Source of the DNA: Holophagaceae bacterium
Lineage (GTDB): Bacteria; Acidobacteriota; Holophagae; Holophagales; Holophagaceae
Reading direction: 5' to 3'
DNA: 41,746 bases
Assembly: GCA_009783055.1 (NCBI GenBank)
Contig: WRHW01000012.1
Span: forward strand, 2,310 to 44,055
Below, piece by piece: positions 34,130-41,746 of this stretch. The translations under genes and the position numbers were made by a program. The notes under the pieces are model-generated. The model ran no database searches. It was not told the DNA's origin and worked only from the letters and a program-made list of their open reading frames with translations. Position 1 is the first letter of the stretch, and each line of letters opens with the position of its first letter.

Positions 34130-36463
34130 ATGACAAAATTCATCTCGCTATTGCTGTTAATCATTCTCGCTACGGTGTCCTACGCACAACAAAGGCCAAA
34201 TATAGGACAGGACTATCACTATCTCATTTCCAAGCCTAACTATAAGGTGATTTTGTTGGGGGAGTGGGCATCTGCTGATAAAGCTATATGGAGGAGAACA
34301 CTTGATGCCGAAGGAATTTTTGAATACGGGTTTACCCTCTTTGACCGAGCGGCATACGGCCGCACGCCCCAGGGGCTTTCTAACTCTGGCGTTGAGATGT
34401 TCGAACGGTGGTTTTATCAATTCAGCGGTACGCCCCATGCCACCAAATGGGCAGTACTGGGCATGGACAACCGCCTCATAGCTTCCGGTACAAAGGCCCT
34501 TGATGTCAAAGAGTTTAGCGACTTGTTGGACAGAAATGGGATTGAAAGCCCGCAAAGGATCATCAGGGCATTTTTGCAGAAACATCCAGATCACATAGAT
34601 GCTATATCTGATTATTTACGGGAAGTGCGTCGCCGCGCAATATCACGGTTGTCCACAAACGCTACAACAGAATCGGAGACTGAAAAGGATTTGAACAAAG
34701 AAACAGACTTGAAAACCTGGGGTGTAATGGCCGCAGAAATTGACAGGATATTCAATGGGCAATGGGGGGGCATGGCACTGGGCTTTTTCAGGCCTGATCT
34801 GCTACAGCCGGAGTGCTTCAGCCCATTGTTGAGGGTAAGTTTCACAAGACAAATTTCAAAAGTTGAGGTAGCACTTCAGGAACAATGCGACAATGAAGAT
34901 CTATGGGATATTTGGGCATGGATGGCCCGTTGTCTACCTGATTACAAGTGGGAAAGGTTCCTAAAAATCGTTGACTCGCTTCCCTCGCCAAAAGTGTGCG
35001 CATGGCTAGTGGCTGAAGCAAGGTCGAAATCCGACTGGAATACGGTGATTGATTTGTCAAACAGGGCAAAACTATATTTCCTAGTTGACCGCGAAGAAAG
35101 GCATACATGGATACCTGGAGGCCAACAGGACAGTTATGCCAGCGTAAATATAATCAAGGATTGGCCACTAAAATCTGCTTATATCCCCCGTCTGGAAGCC
35201 CTTTTGAGGCTAGGTAGGATAGAAGAAGCCCACAATGTATTTGACGAATTAATCCGCATGGAGCCAGACTTCTCTAAAAACAACGTCAAACTGGCCGCCG
35301 AGGTGGCCAGATTGGCAGACATGGAAGACGTTGCTATCTTGTGGGAGAGGGGCGAGCAAGTAAACAAATTACCCCACCTGGGAATGTACTCTGTGGGTTC
35401 AGGCTTTTTGGTGCTTGGAGAGGACTCAGATGATTACGTAAAAGAGTTTAGGGAAAGAATGAAGGGCCAAGACCGCGAAGCTCGGATTATTCCCAACAAG
35501 CCATCAAAGGATCCGAGGCTTGAACCGATGGGCTGGAGAGATGAGGATGGCCATCGTTGGGCGTTTATAGACCATACCCTATTAGCTATAGCTGAAGGGC
35601 GAGAAATACCAAGCGCGGATGAAATGCAGAGGATCATCAGTCGACTCTATCCAAATTACATAGAAGAACGTCGCCAGAAGATCAGAGAAAACCAGGGTGA
35701 CTACAACTCCATGTTGCGCCTGGCTTTTAATCTCATCTGGCGAAATACAAGGGCAATGGCAAGTGAAACTTACACAATTCCACTGAGCGACGAAGAGGAC
35801 GATGCCCTTTGGGGTGAAACTGCCAGGCTATTGAACAGAGTATTGACAAATGCCCCGCATCTATTGATAGACCTGCCGTTTGTTTTCAAACCACCGGCGG
35901 GAATCGAGCGCAGTCAACTATTGAAGGCATTATCCACACGGTATTTAAAGGAAATTGAGAGCAATTTAAGAAAGAAACCATCTTCAGATAATCTTTGGTT
36001 TCAGTGGATTTTCTGGAGCGCAGTGGAAGACGGCAGTAGTGACATAGCCCCCTTAATAGAGGCTATCGAGCCAAGCCCATTTGCTGTGCCTGGTACGGTG
36101 CCACCATATTTTGTTTTTGATCACTACTATAACGAGTGCTGGCAAAAGGGTGCATGGCATAAGGTGATTGAATTGTTAAAAACACCTTATGAACGCCAGA
36201 AACTGCGTATAGACGAAGCTCGAATAAAAGACCCAAACTATAAAATCACCGATACCAAATTTGGTGAAAGCGTTGTGTCACCTTACATTATCGCACTGTT
36301 GAATGATGGCAAGAGTTCTGAGGCCATCGAAGTTTTTGAAGAGTGGACTGAGCGGGGTGGCACTTTCGCTAACCCATTAAAATTAATTGAGGCCGCAAAA
36401 GAGTCAGTCAGCGAAAGACTCGCCAGGGATTGGGAAGATAAAATCAATAAAAAGGAAAATTAG
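34130..36463 (+). CDS. Exported two-module protein, family member 3
   Basis: A 777-residue relative of the proteins at 2124-4490 and 4541-6997. The start is the ATG with GGAG six bases upstream; a GTG at 34097 would add 11 residues that come from the end of the miniature element. The signal peptide is clear (MTKFISLLLLIILATVSYA, cleavage near residue 19). The small KWAVLGMDNRLIASG unit at 106-120 recurs as RWAFIDHTLLAIAEG at 476-490. LWDIWAWMARC at 258-268 recurs as LWFQWIFWS at 622-630. TPR-like helices such as ALLRLGRIEEAHNVF and ALLNDGKSSEAIEVF follow each. Its closest match is member 1 (same order, similar length). No catalytic motif or cysteine pair is evident. The product should be periplasmic or surface-exposed. 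Confidence 0.8.
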   Translation: MTKFISLLLLIILATVSYAQQRPNIGQDYHYLISKPNYKVILLGEWASADKAIWRRTLDAEGIFEYGFTLFDRAAYGRTPQGLSNSGVEMFERWFYQFSGTPHATKWAVLGMDNRLIASGTKALDVKEFSDLLDRNGIESPQRIIRAFLQKHPDHIDAISDYLREVRRRAISRLSTNATTESETEKDLNKETDLKTWGVMAAEIDRIFNGQWGGMALGFFRPDLLQPECFSPLLRVSFTRQISKVEVALQEQCDNEDLWDIWAWMARCLPDYKWERFLKIVDSLPSPKVCAWLVAEARSKSDWNTVIDLSNRAKLYFLVDREERHTWIPGGQQDSYASVNIIKDWPLKSAYIPRLEALLRLGRIEEAHNVFDELIRMEPDFSKNNVKLAAEVARLADMEDVAILWERGEQVNKLPHLGMYSVGSGFLVLGEDSDDYVKEFRERMKGQDREARIIPNKPSKDPRLEPMGWRDEDGHRWAFIDHTLLAIAEGREIPSADEMQRIISRLYPNYIEERRQKIRENQGDYNSMLRLAFNLIWRNTRAMASETYTIPLSDEEDDALWGETARLLNRVLTNAPHLLIDLPFVFKPPAGIERSQLLKALSTRYLKEIESNLRKKPSSDNLWFQWIFWSAVEDGSSDIAPLIEAIEPSPFAVPGTVPPYFVFDHYYNECWQKGAWHKVIELLKTPYERQKLRIDEARIKDPNYKITDTKFGESVVSPYIIALLNDGKSSEAIEVFEEWTERGGTFANPLKLIEAAKESVSERLARDWEDKINKKEN

Positions 36464-36539
36464 TGGACTATCTGAGGCCAAGTTTTTTTCTGATAACGGC
36501 TCTGTAACAATTTTTGTTTCCCCTATTTTCTATTAGCTC

Positions 36540-38486
36540 CTACACTGTAGTGGCAGTAACCCCCAACTTTAACGGTGTATTTGCCATAAAAACCTTAATA
36601 CGATTTGCTATTTCCTCACAACTCAAACCTTCGTTATGCAGTAGCAAGTCTGTAGAGCCATGCTGAATAATGTGGTCAGAAATACCGCACCTCAGTAGAG
36701 GAGCCTTGATATTGCTATCAACAAGACATTCGGCTATTGCAGAGCCAAACCCTCCGGGCAGGCATCCCTCTTCGATTGTGGCTACACGCCCGATATTTTT
36801 AACCCACTTACAAATCAGTTCTTTGTCAATCGGTTTTGCAAATCTAGCATTTATTACTGCACAAGAAATATCTTCTGCACTTAGGTTTTTTGCAACGTCT
36901 ATCGCTCGTTGAACCATTGTTCCCAGTGCAATGATGACGATATCAGACCCTTCCATTAGCAACTCACCCTTACCAATAGGCATGGGAATAAGTTCTTGGC
37001 TAATCGGCACACCAACACCTAAACCTCTTGGGTAGCGAATTGCCGTTGGGCTATCGCAGTATATGGCTGTATAAATCATGTGCCTAAATTCTTCTTCATC
37101 CTTTGGAGCCATGAGGACAATATTAGGTAGGCAACGAAGGTAGGCAAGGTCGTAGAGTCCGTGGTGGGTAGGGCCATCAGCCCCTACAAGTCCCGCTCTA
37201 TCTAGGGCAAAGGTGACTGGGAGGTTTTGTAGACAGACGTCATGGAATATTTGGTCGAACCCACGTTGCAAAAAGGTGGAATAAATGGCACATACAGGTC
37301 GCAAGCCCTGAACGGCTAACCCTGCGGCGAAAGTGACTGCATGTTGTTCGGCTATGCCGACATCAAAACAGCGGTTTGGATGTGCCTTTTGGAAAATATT
37401 TAATCCTGTGCCATCTAACATAGCCGCGGTGATGCCAACAATTTTTTCATCGCTATTTGCAAGTTCGGTTAGCGTGTTGCCAAAAACACTTGTATAGGAT
37501 GGAGGAGGAGGCTTGTTAGGCTCTAAAGAATCTGGCTTTGGCTCATCACTGCTTGCTTTAGAAGGATTAATACCATGCCATTTAAGAGGGTTTTGTTCGG
37601 ATGGAGAGTACCCATAACCTTTTTTGGTCTGAACATGTAGTAATACTGGCCCTTCACACATTTGCTTTTTGGCTTCTTCAATATTTTTTATGAGAGACTT
37701 CATGTCATGGCCATTCACCGGCCCAATGTAGCGAAATCCTAAGTCTTCAAACAATAGTCCCGGTATGGCAATACGCTTAACAACCGCCTGGCCTTCTTTA
37801 AGAAATCGCCCCAGCAATCGTTTCATAGTGTTTAGCGGAATGGCCTGTACGGCCTTTTCTACCCTATCCTGCCACTTGTGGTAGTACTGCCCAGAAACTA
37901 TATGATTTAGGTAGCCTTGCAAGCTCCCGACATTGGGATTAATGCTCATGTCGTTGTCATTGAGTACGACCATAAACTGCTTTGCATCTAGGTAGCCAGC
38001 CTGATTGAGTGACTCAAAGGCCATGCCGGCTGTCATGCCGCCATCGCCGATTACTGCTATACATGCAAAATCCTGCTTTTGCAGGTCTCTAGCCATCGCC
38101 ATCCCAAGAGCGGCAGAAATGCTAGTGCTGGAATGACCAGCGTCAAAGTGGTCGTAGGGGCTTTCCTCTCGCTTCAAAAAACCTGAAAGACCATTATATT
38201 GGCGCAGAGTGGAAAACTTTTGCCATCTCCCGCTCAATATTTTGTGTGAATATGCTTGATGTCCTACATCCCACACAATGCGGTCTTTAAGGAAGTCAAA
38301 GGTATGAAAGAGAGCTACGGTAAGTTCTACCGTACCCATGTTTGAAGAAAAATGCCCCCCAGTTTCATTAACAGAGTCGATGAGGAACTGCCTGACTTCC
38401 TTGGCGAGTTCCTCCAACAGGTGTAGCGAAAATTGGCCTATTTCCTGCGGTGTTCTAATGGATTCAAGCAGAGGATAAGTATTCAC
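36540..38486 (-). CDS. dxs: 1-Deoxy-D-xylulose-5-phosphate synthase
   Basis: First enzyme of the MEP isoprenoid pathway: condenses pyruvate and glyceraldehyde-3-phosphate with thiamine diphosphate. At 648 residues it is full length. FSSNMGTVELTVALFHTF, WDVGHQAYSHKIL and GHSSTSISAALGMA are in the N-terminal part. The ThDP/Mg site is GDGGMTAGMAFESLNQAG...NDNDMSI, the catalytic Glu is in DVGIAEQHAVTFAAG, and the pyrimidine domain includes DRAGLVGADGPTHHG. The start codon overlaps the ispA stop by four bases (ATGA), so the gene is the third of the xseB-ispA-dxs operon. Confidence 0.97.
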   Translation of the reverse strand: MNTYPLLESIRTPQEIGQFSLHLLEELAKEVRQFLIDSVNETGGHFSSNMGTVELTVALFHTFDFLKDRIVWDVGHQAYSHKILSGRWQKFSTLRQYNGLSGFLKREESPYDHFDAGHSSTSISAALGMAMARDLQKQDFACIAVIGDGGMTAGMAFESLNQAGYLDAKQFMVVLNDNDMSINPNVGSLQGYLNHIVSGQYYHKWQDRVEKAVQAIPLNTMKRLLGRFLKEGQAVVKRIAIPGLLFEDLGFRYIGPVNGHDMKSLIKNIEEAKKQMCEGPVLLHVQTKKGYGYSPSEQNPLKWHGINPSKASSDEPKPDSLEPNKPPPPSYTSVFGNTLTELANSDEKIVGITAAMLDGTGLNIFQKAHPNRCFDVGIAEQHAVTFAAGLAVQGLRPVCAIYSTFLQRGFDQIFHDVCLQNLPVTFALDRAGLVGADGPTHHGLYDLAYLRCLPNIVLMAPKDEEEFRHMIYTAIYCDSPTAIRYPRGLGVGVPISQELIPMPIGKGELLMEGSDIVIIALGTMVQRAIDVAKNLSAEDISCAVINARFAKPIDKELICKWVKNIGRVATIEEGCLPGGFGSAIAECLVDSNIKAPLLRCGISDHIIQHGSTDLLLHNEGLSCEEIANRIKVFMANTPLKLGVTATTV

Positions 38487-39388
38487 TTTGTCCTTTCTGC
38501 CAAATAACGCGCCCAGGCTACTAGGGAATTGGGGTTTGGCAATTGCCCTAATAGCATTATCGCCTGTTCTGTTGCTTTAATCAGTGCATTTTTTGAGCCA
38601 TCGAGTCCCAATAATTTAGGAAATGTAATCTTACCCTTAACCTCATCTTTTCCAACCCTCTTACCCATTGTTTCGGAGGTAGAAGTCGCATCAAGAATGT
38701 CATCCTTTATCTGGAATGCCAATCCAAGTGCAGACCCGGCTTCCTTTAGTATGCCCCTGATATTGCTAGTTGCCCCCCCAACAACAGCCCCCATCTCAAG
38801 AGAAGCCTGGAGTAGGGCACCCGTTTTTAGGCGATGGATTAGCTTTAAGTGTTCATAGTCGTAGGGTTTACCTGCCTCAACCAATACCTCGCCCTCCAAG
38901 TCTAGGCTCTGACCGCCAACCATCCCGCGCCATCCTGCGGCTTGTGAAAGTACTTTTATTGCCTCAACCCGCCGGTCTGAGTCCAAGCCCTGATCCATCG
39001 CCAAAATGCAAAAAGCCTCTGTCAGTAGCCCATCGCCAGCAAGGATTGCATGGCCTTCTCCAAAAACCTTATGGTTAGTGGGCTTTCCACGTCTCAGGTC
39101 ATCATCATCCATAGCAGGCAAGTCGTCATGGATTAGGCTATAGGTATGTATATATTCCAGAGCAACTGCACTGGACACGGCTAATTCTATTGGTTCTCCA
39201 AGGGATTCGGTAGCGAGAAGACATAGTATCGGACGAATGCGCTTGCCACCGGCAGAAAGGCTATATACCATCGAATCTTTCAATTTTGGTGCCTCTCCTT
39301 CTGAGAGGGGAGTTAATAGCCTTGATTCAATTAACGGCGTAAGGCGTGCAATATCTGCTTTTACAACAGACTCAAATTGAAGAGTCAC
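38483..39388 (-). CDS. ispA: Polyprenyl (farnesyl/geranyl) diphosphate synthase
   Basis: Builds C15-C20 isoprenoid diphosphates from IPP and DMAPP, using the products of the MEP pathway that Dxs starts. A 301-residue enzyme with GGKRIRPILCLL, the first aspartate-rich motif DDLPAMDDDDLRRGKPT, KTGALLQASLEMGAV and the second motif DDILDATSTSETMGK. Length and motif spacing fit IspA; the exact chain length cannot be read reliably. It overlaps xseB at its start and dxs at its end by four bases each. Confidence 0.94.
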   Translation of the reverse strand: MTLQFESVVKADIARLTPLIESRLLTPLSEGEAPKLKDSMVYSLSAGGKRIRPILCLLATESLGEPIELAVSSAVALEYIHTYSLIHDDLPAMDDDDLRRGKPTNHKVFGEGHAILAGDGLLTEAFCILAMDQGLDSDRRVEAIKVLSQAAGWRGMVGGQSLDLEGEVLVEAGKPYDYEHLKLIHRLKTGALLQASLEMGAVVGGATSNIRGILKEAGSALGLAFQIKDDILDATSTSETMGKRVGKDEVKGKITFPKLLGLDGSKNALIKATEQAIMLLGQLPNPNSLVAWARYLAERTK

Positions 39389-39621
39389 TCGTTTTCTCCT
39401 TCCAGAGGCTCGGCTACATATTCGCCGCCAGCCCCTTGGCGGATAACTTCTACCTTTCGTCTAGCATCCTCAAGCATTTTCTGAAGTTCTGCCGACAGCT
39501 TTATTCCCTCTTGGTAGAATGTCATCGACTCCTCAAGGCTCAAGTCGCCACTTTCCAGCTTTTCGACGGTTGCCTCGAGTTTATCCATGCCATCTTCGAA
39601 TGAAAATTTACTTTTTCCCAT
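39385..39621 (-). CDS. xseB: Exodeoxyribonuclease VII small subunit
   Basis: A 78-residue helical subunit of exonuclease VII, which degrades single-stranded DNA. The family signature is plain: FEDGMDKLEATVEKLESGDLSLEESMTFYQEGIKL near residues 8-42. The C-terminal tail is acidic and longer than usual. The large subunit (xseA) is not beside it; the upstream gene is divergent. It is the first gene of the xseB-ispA-dxs operon, a common arrangement, and its stop overlaps the ispA start by four bases. No clear Shine-Dalgarno precedes its ATG. Confidence 0.93.
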   Translation of the reverse strand: MGKSKFSFEDGMDKLEATVEKLESGDLSLEESMTFYQEGIKLSAELQKMLEDARRKVEVIRQGAGGEYVAEPLEGENE

Positions 39622-39706
39622 AAGATTAGTTTACTAGAAAAATAATGATAGGGCAGAATACCCTACATGTATCCAAAAATCTGAGAAAATATCTTTGGAG
39701 GTATAA

Positions 39707-41137
39707 ATGGCTCGTGTGTTAGTGGTGGATGACAGCAAAGAAACATGCGACTTGCTTGAACTCTTGCTACAACAAATAGAACCTGCAAAGAGTATCAAAA
39801 TTTCAAAGGCTACACAGCCAAAAGAAGCCATCAAACTTTTGGAAACTGTAGAATTTGACTTAATGCTTTCAGACATAAACCTAGAGGCTGATCAAGACGG
39901 AATTGATCTCCTCAGAATCGCAAAGCCCAGAGGCGTGGAAACAATTTTGCTTACAGGTTTTGGGACGGTTGAAAAAGCCCTCGAAGCCGTGCGCGAAGGT
40001 GCCTTCGATTTTTTGTCTAAACCATGGAACAACGAAGAACTACAGTCACTAGTAAAGCGTGCCCTAGCAATGCGGAAACAAAAAAATGGGGGGGGGCAAT
40101 CCAAGTACCGCGTTGTACAAAGCGTTATGATTGGTTCCAGCCCACAAATGATGGAAGTCTATAAAACTGTTGCATCCCTCCAAGATAGCAAGAGTACGGT
40201 GCTAGTAGTGGGAGAGAGTGGTACAGGAAAAGAGCTTGTTGCACGTACCATCTATCAAAGTAGCAACAGGAAGGGTGGCTCGTTTGTAACCATCAACTGT
40301 GGTTCCCTTACAGAGACCTTACTAGAATCTGAGTTATTTGGGCATGTTAAAGGGGCCTTTACCGGAGCAATAACCGACAAGAAGGGTTTATTTGAAGAGG
40401 CAAACGGAGGAACAATTTTTCTTGATGAAATAGGTGAAATAAGCCCAAGTTTCCAAGTGCGCCTATTGAGAGTGCTACAGGAAGGCGAAGTTCGGAAAGT
40501 AGGTAGCAATAAATCATCAAAAGTGGATGTCCGCGTGATTGCCGCCACTAATAGGAATTTATTTCAGATGGTAAAGGAAGGAAAGTTTAGGGAAGACCTC
40601 TACTACAGGCTGAGCGTGGTAGAAATAAAAGTTCCCCCCGTGAGAGATCGCTACTCCATTGATAATACAAATAAAAAGACTTCGGATATAACACTCCTGA
40701 TTGAATACTACCTAGAAGAGGCACAAAAAGCTGGTGGCCAACAATACTATATACGCGCTGATGCTATGAGGCTATTAGAGGACTATAGTTGGCCAGGAAA
40801 TGTGAGGGAAATATCAAACGTGCTGGAATATGTCACCCAACTATGCAGAGGGCGGCAAATAACACCTGAAGACCTGCCTGAAAAGATCAGGGGGGAACAG
40901 AAAAATTATGACACCGCCAATCTAGTCAACCCTTTTGCTGATTCAAACCCCTTATCAGAACTCATTGAAGGTTGGGAAAGGCTTCCCACCTTAGAAGAAT
41001 TAGAAAGACGGTATATCCAAGTATTAATCAAGCACGAACCCCGCAAGGGCAAAGTTGCAGAGATATTGGGGAAAGACCGCACCACCCTGTATCGAAAAAT
41101 GAAAGACCTTGGCCTTAGCGATGAAAATGAGAGCTAA
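39707..41137 (+). CDS. Sigma-54-dependent response regulator (NtrC/AtoC type)
   Basis: A 476-residue regulator that activates sigma-54 promoters when phosphorylated by a histidine kinase, which is not in the window. The receiver domain (1-120) has Asp8/Asp9, phospho-Asp56 and Lys105. The AAA+ domain follows with Walker A GESGTGKE (169-176), the sigma-54-contacting GAFTGA loop (216-221) and Walker B FLDE. The C-terminal Fis-type helix-turn-helix ends the protein (KVAEILGKDRTTLYRKMKDL). GGAGG lies seven bases before the ATG. A run of nine G's after seven A's encodes Asn-Gly-Gly-Gly in the receiver-AAA linker (residues 127-130). It diverges from xseB. Its targets cannot be told from this window. 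Confidence 0.95.
   Translation: MARVLVVDDSKETCDLLELLLQQIEPAKSIKISKATQPKEAIKLLETVEFDLMLSDINLEADQDGIDLLRIAKPRGVETILLTGFGTVEKALEAVREGAFDFLSKPWNNEELQSLVKRALAMRKQKNGGGQSKYRVVQSVMIGSSPQMMEVYKTVASLQDSKSTVLVVGESGTGKELVARTIYQSSNRKGGSFVTINCGSLTETLLESELFGHVKGAFTGAITDKKGLFEEANGGTIFLDEIGEISPSFQVRLLRVLQEGEVRKVGSNKSSKVDVRVIAATNRNLFQMVKEGKFREDLYYRLSVVEIKVPPVRDRYSIDNTNKKTSDITLLIEYYLEEAQKAGGQQYYIRADAMRLLEDYSWPGNVREISNVLEYVTQLCRGRQITPEDLPEKIRGEQKNYDTANLVNPFADSNPLSELIEGWERLPTLEELERRYIQVLIKHEPRKGKVAEILGKDRTTLYRKMKDLGLSDENES
40080..40096 (+). repeat. A7-T-G9 homopolymer tract inside the response regulator gene
   Basis: Seven A's (40080-40086), T, then nine G's (40088-40096) lie in the linker codons between the receiver and AAA+ domains. 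Gain or loss of one base would shift the frame and leave a free receiver domain. Confidence 0.8.
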
Positions 41138-41172
41138 TACCAAGTTGCACCCGATAGGTAGCAACTTGGTAT
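41137..41172. repeat. ATACCAAGTTGC hairpin element, copy 3 (regulator 3' end)
   Basis: Arms ATACCAAGTTGC (41137-41148) and GCAACTTGGTAT (41161-41172) with a 12-base loop start on the last base of the response regulator stop codon. Same arms and loop length as copies at 18684 and 21997. It runs straight into the 161-bp repeat (41170-41330). As a stem right after the stop codon it may serve as a terminator or 3' end stabiliser, although no T-run follows. Confidence 0.85.
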
Positions 41173-41558
41173 ATAGCGGTTCAACTACAGTAACTCAGCT
41201 ACAAAATCGATCAAGCCAATGTTTGGCAAAAGTTGAGACTGCTATGGTTATTGTCAATTTTCATGGCATGATTTATTGATGAAAACGCTTCGTGTCAAAC
41301 AGATGTCAAAAAGACGGGCGTGGGCTACATTGTCCCTATTTGACAATATCGGATACTTTTTCTGACCCTTTCAAGTAGCTATCCAATCCGATGAGCCAAA
41401 GACGAATTGCCAACAAATCCGATCCACAGCTTGTGAAACTGGGGCTTTAGACACAACAGCCACTCTCAAATCAGTCTACAACGCTCCGGCATTTGTTTCA
41501 ACATCAACTGATACAGCCATATCTGCTATACTGGAACTGTAAACAAGTAGAATAGCCC
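41138..41558. other. Intergenic stretch before the partial right-edge gene
   Basis: These 421 bases hold the hairpin element and the 161-bp repeat listed separately. The remaining part, 41331-41558, shows no open frame that I trust and no clear promoter or Shine-Dalgarno before the ATG at 41559. Confidence 0.5.
41170..41330. repeat. 161-bp dispersed repeat, copy 2
   Basis: Reverse-complement match to 25158-25318, same length, about 91% identity by eye. The TATATAGCGG end abuts the hairpin element; the other end is CGGGCGTGGGCTACAT. Beyond both ends the two loci are unrelated, which marks the borders. Confidence 0.85.
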
Positions 41559-41746
41559 ATGGCAAAACCTTCGCAAACTTTGGATTGGGAAATCATCCAG
41601 CTATGGATCATCACGTTTGTCAACCGCTGGGTAAAGAGCGGCAAGACCAACGAAAAATCCCATGGCCAGGGCTTCGTCATAGAGTTCCTCAAAGCCTTCG
41701 GCATAGACTGGCTCCCCGCCCCCAACAGCGGGATGGAGACAAAAGT
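41559..41746 (+). CDS. Partial gene, possible DNA methyltransferase (restriction-methylase) N-terminus
   Basis: An ATG at 41559 opens a frame of 62 codons that runs off the right edge. The peptide reads MAKPSQTLDWEIIQLWIITF, then VNRWVKSGKTNEKSHGQGF and IEFLKAFGIDWLPAP. The pattern of a short helix, 'W...G..NE......FI.EFLKAFGI' and a following 'P' resembles the N-terminal domain of MmeI-type or other large restriction-methylases, but no catalytic motif is within the window. No Shine-Dalgarno is visible. This call is an inference from the N-terminus only. Confidence 0.5.
   Translation, partial: MAKPSQTLDWEIIQLWIITFVNRWVKSGKTNEKSHGQGFVIEFLKAFGIDWLPAPNSGMETK

Overview
The window is a dense stretch of bacterial chromosome (mid-40s % G+C by eye) from a Gram-negative organism. 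Lipobox lipoproteins, a lipid-A-type glycosyltransferase and several exported proteins point to a diderm envelope. Isoprenoids are made by the MEP route (Dxs). A B12-dependent ribonucleotide reductase and a HydE maturase fit an anaerobic or oxygen-tolerant anaerobic life. I cannot name the phylum from the sequence: no rRNA or ribosomal protein genes are present.

Layout. 1-2123: an intact IS1634-family transposase at the left edge. 2124-6997: two convergent genes for large exported proteins of one unrecognised family; a third member lies at 34130-36463. 7086-11558: alpha-glucan phosphorylase and branching enzyme (glycogen turnover). 11874-13139: two lipoproteins with look-alike leaders, separated by a clear terminator. 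13224-17252: tsaD, an ArnT-like glycosyltransferase and a stand-alone ArnA-type UDP-glucuronate decarboxylase, all on the minus strand. 17509-21869 (plus strand): galactokinase, an OPT-family transporter and malate dehydrogenase. 21995-24914: a miniature element, a decayed IS1595 transposase, and a type II restriction-modification pair (HindVP-like endonuclease overlapping a C5-cytosine methyltransferase). 25321-27993: comEC and a small PAS protein. 28257-33800: hydE, nrdJ and a WalJ/YycJ-like metallo-hydrolase. 36540-39621: an xseB-ispA-dxs operon with 4-base overlaps. 39707-41137: a sigma-54 response regulator. 41559 to the edge: the start of a probable DNA methyltransferase or restriction-methylase.

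Two things stand out. First, the intergenic spaces carry several small repeat families: 12-bp-arm hairpins at gene ends, a 133/245-bp element in two inverted copies identical outside one indel, a 161-bp repeat in two inverted copies, and a shared hairpin module nested in otherwise different elements. Second, nrdJ has a textbook NrdR operator: two 16-bp boxes exactly 31 bp apart, one of them filling the spacer of a TTGACA/TATTCT promoter. The best candidate for new biology is the three-member exported family, in which each protein is two copies of a module of about 370 residues.
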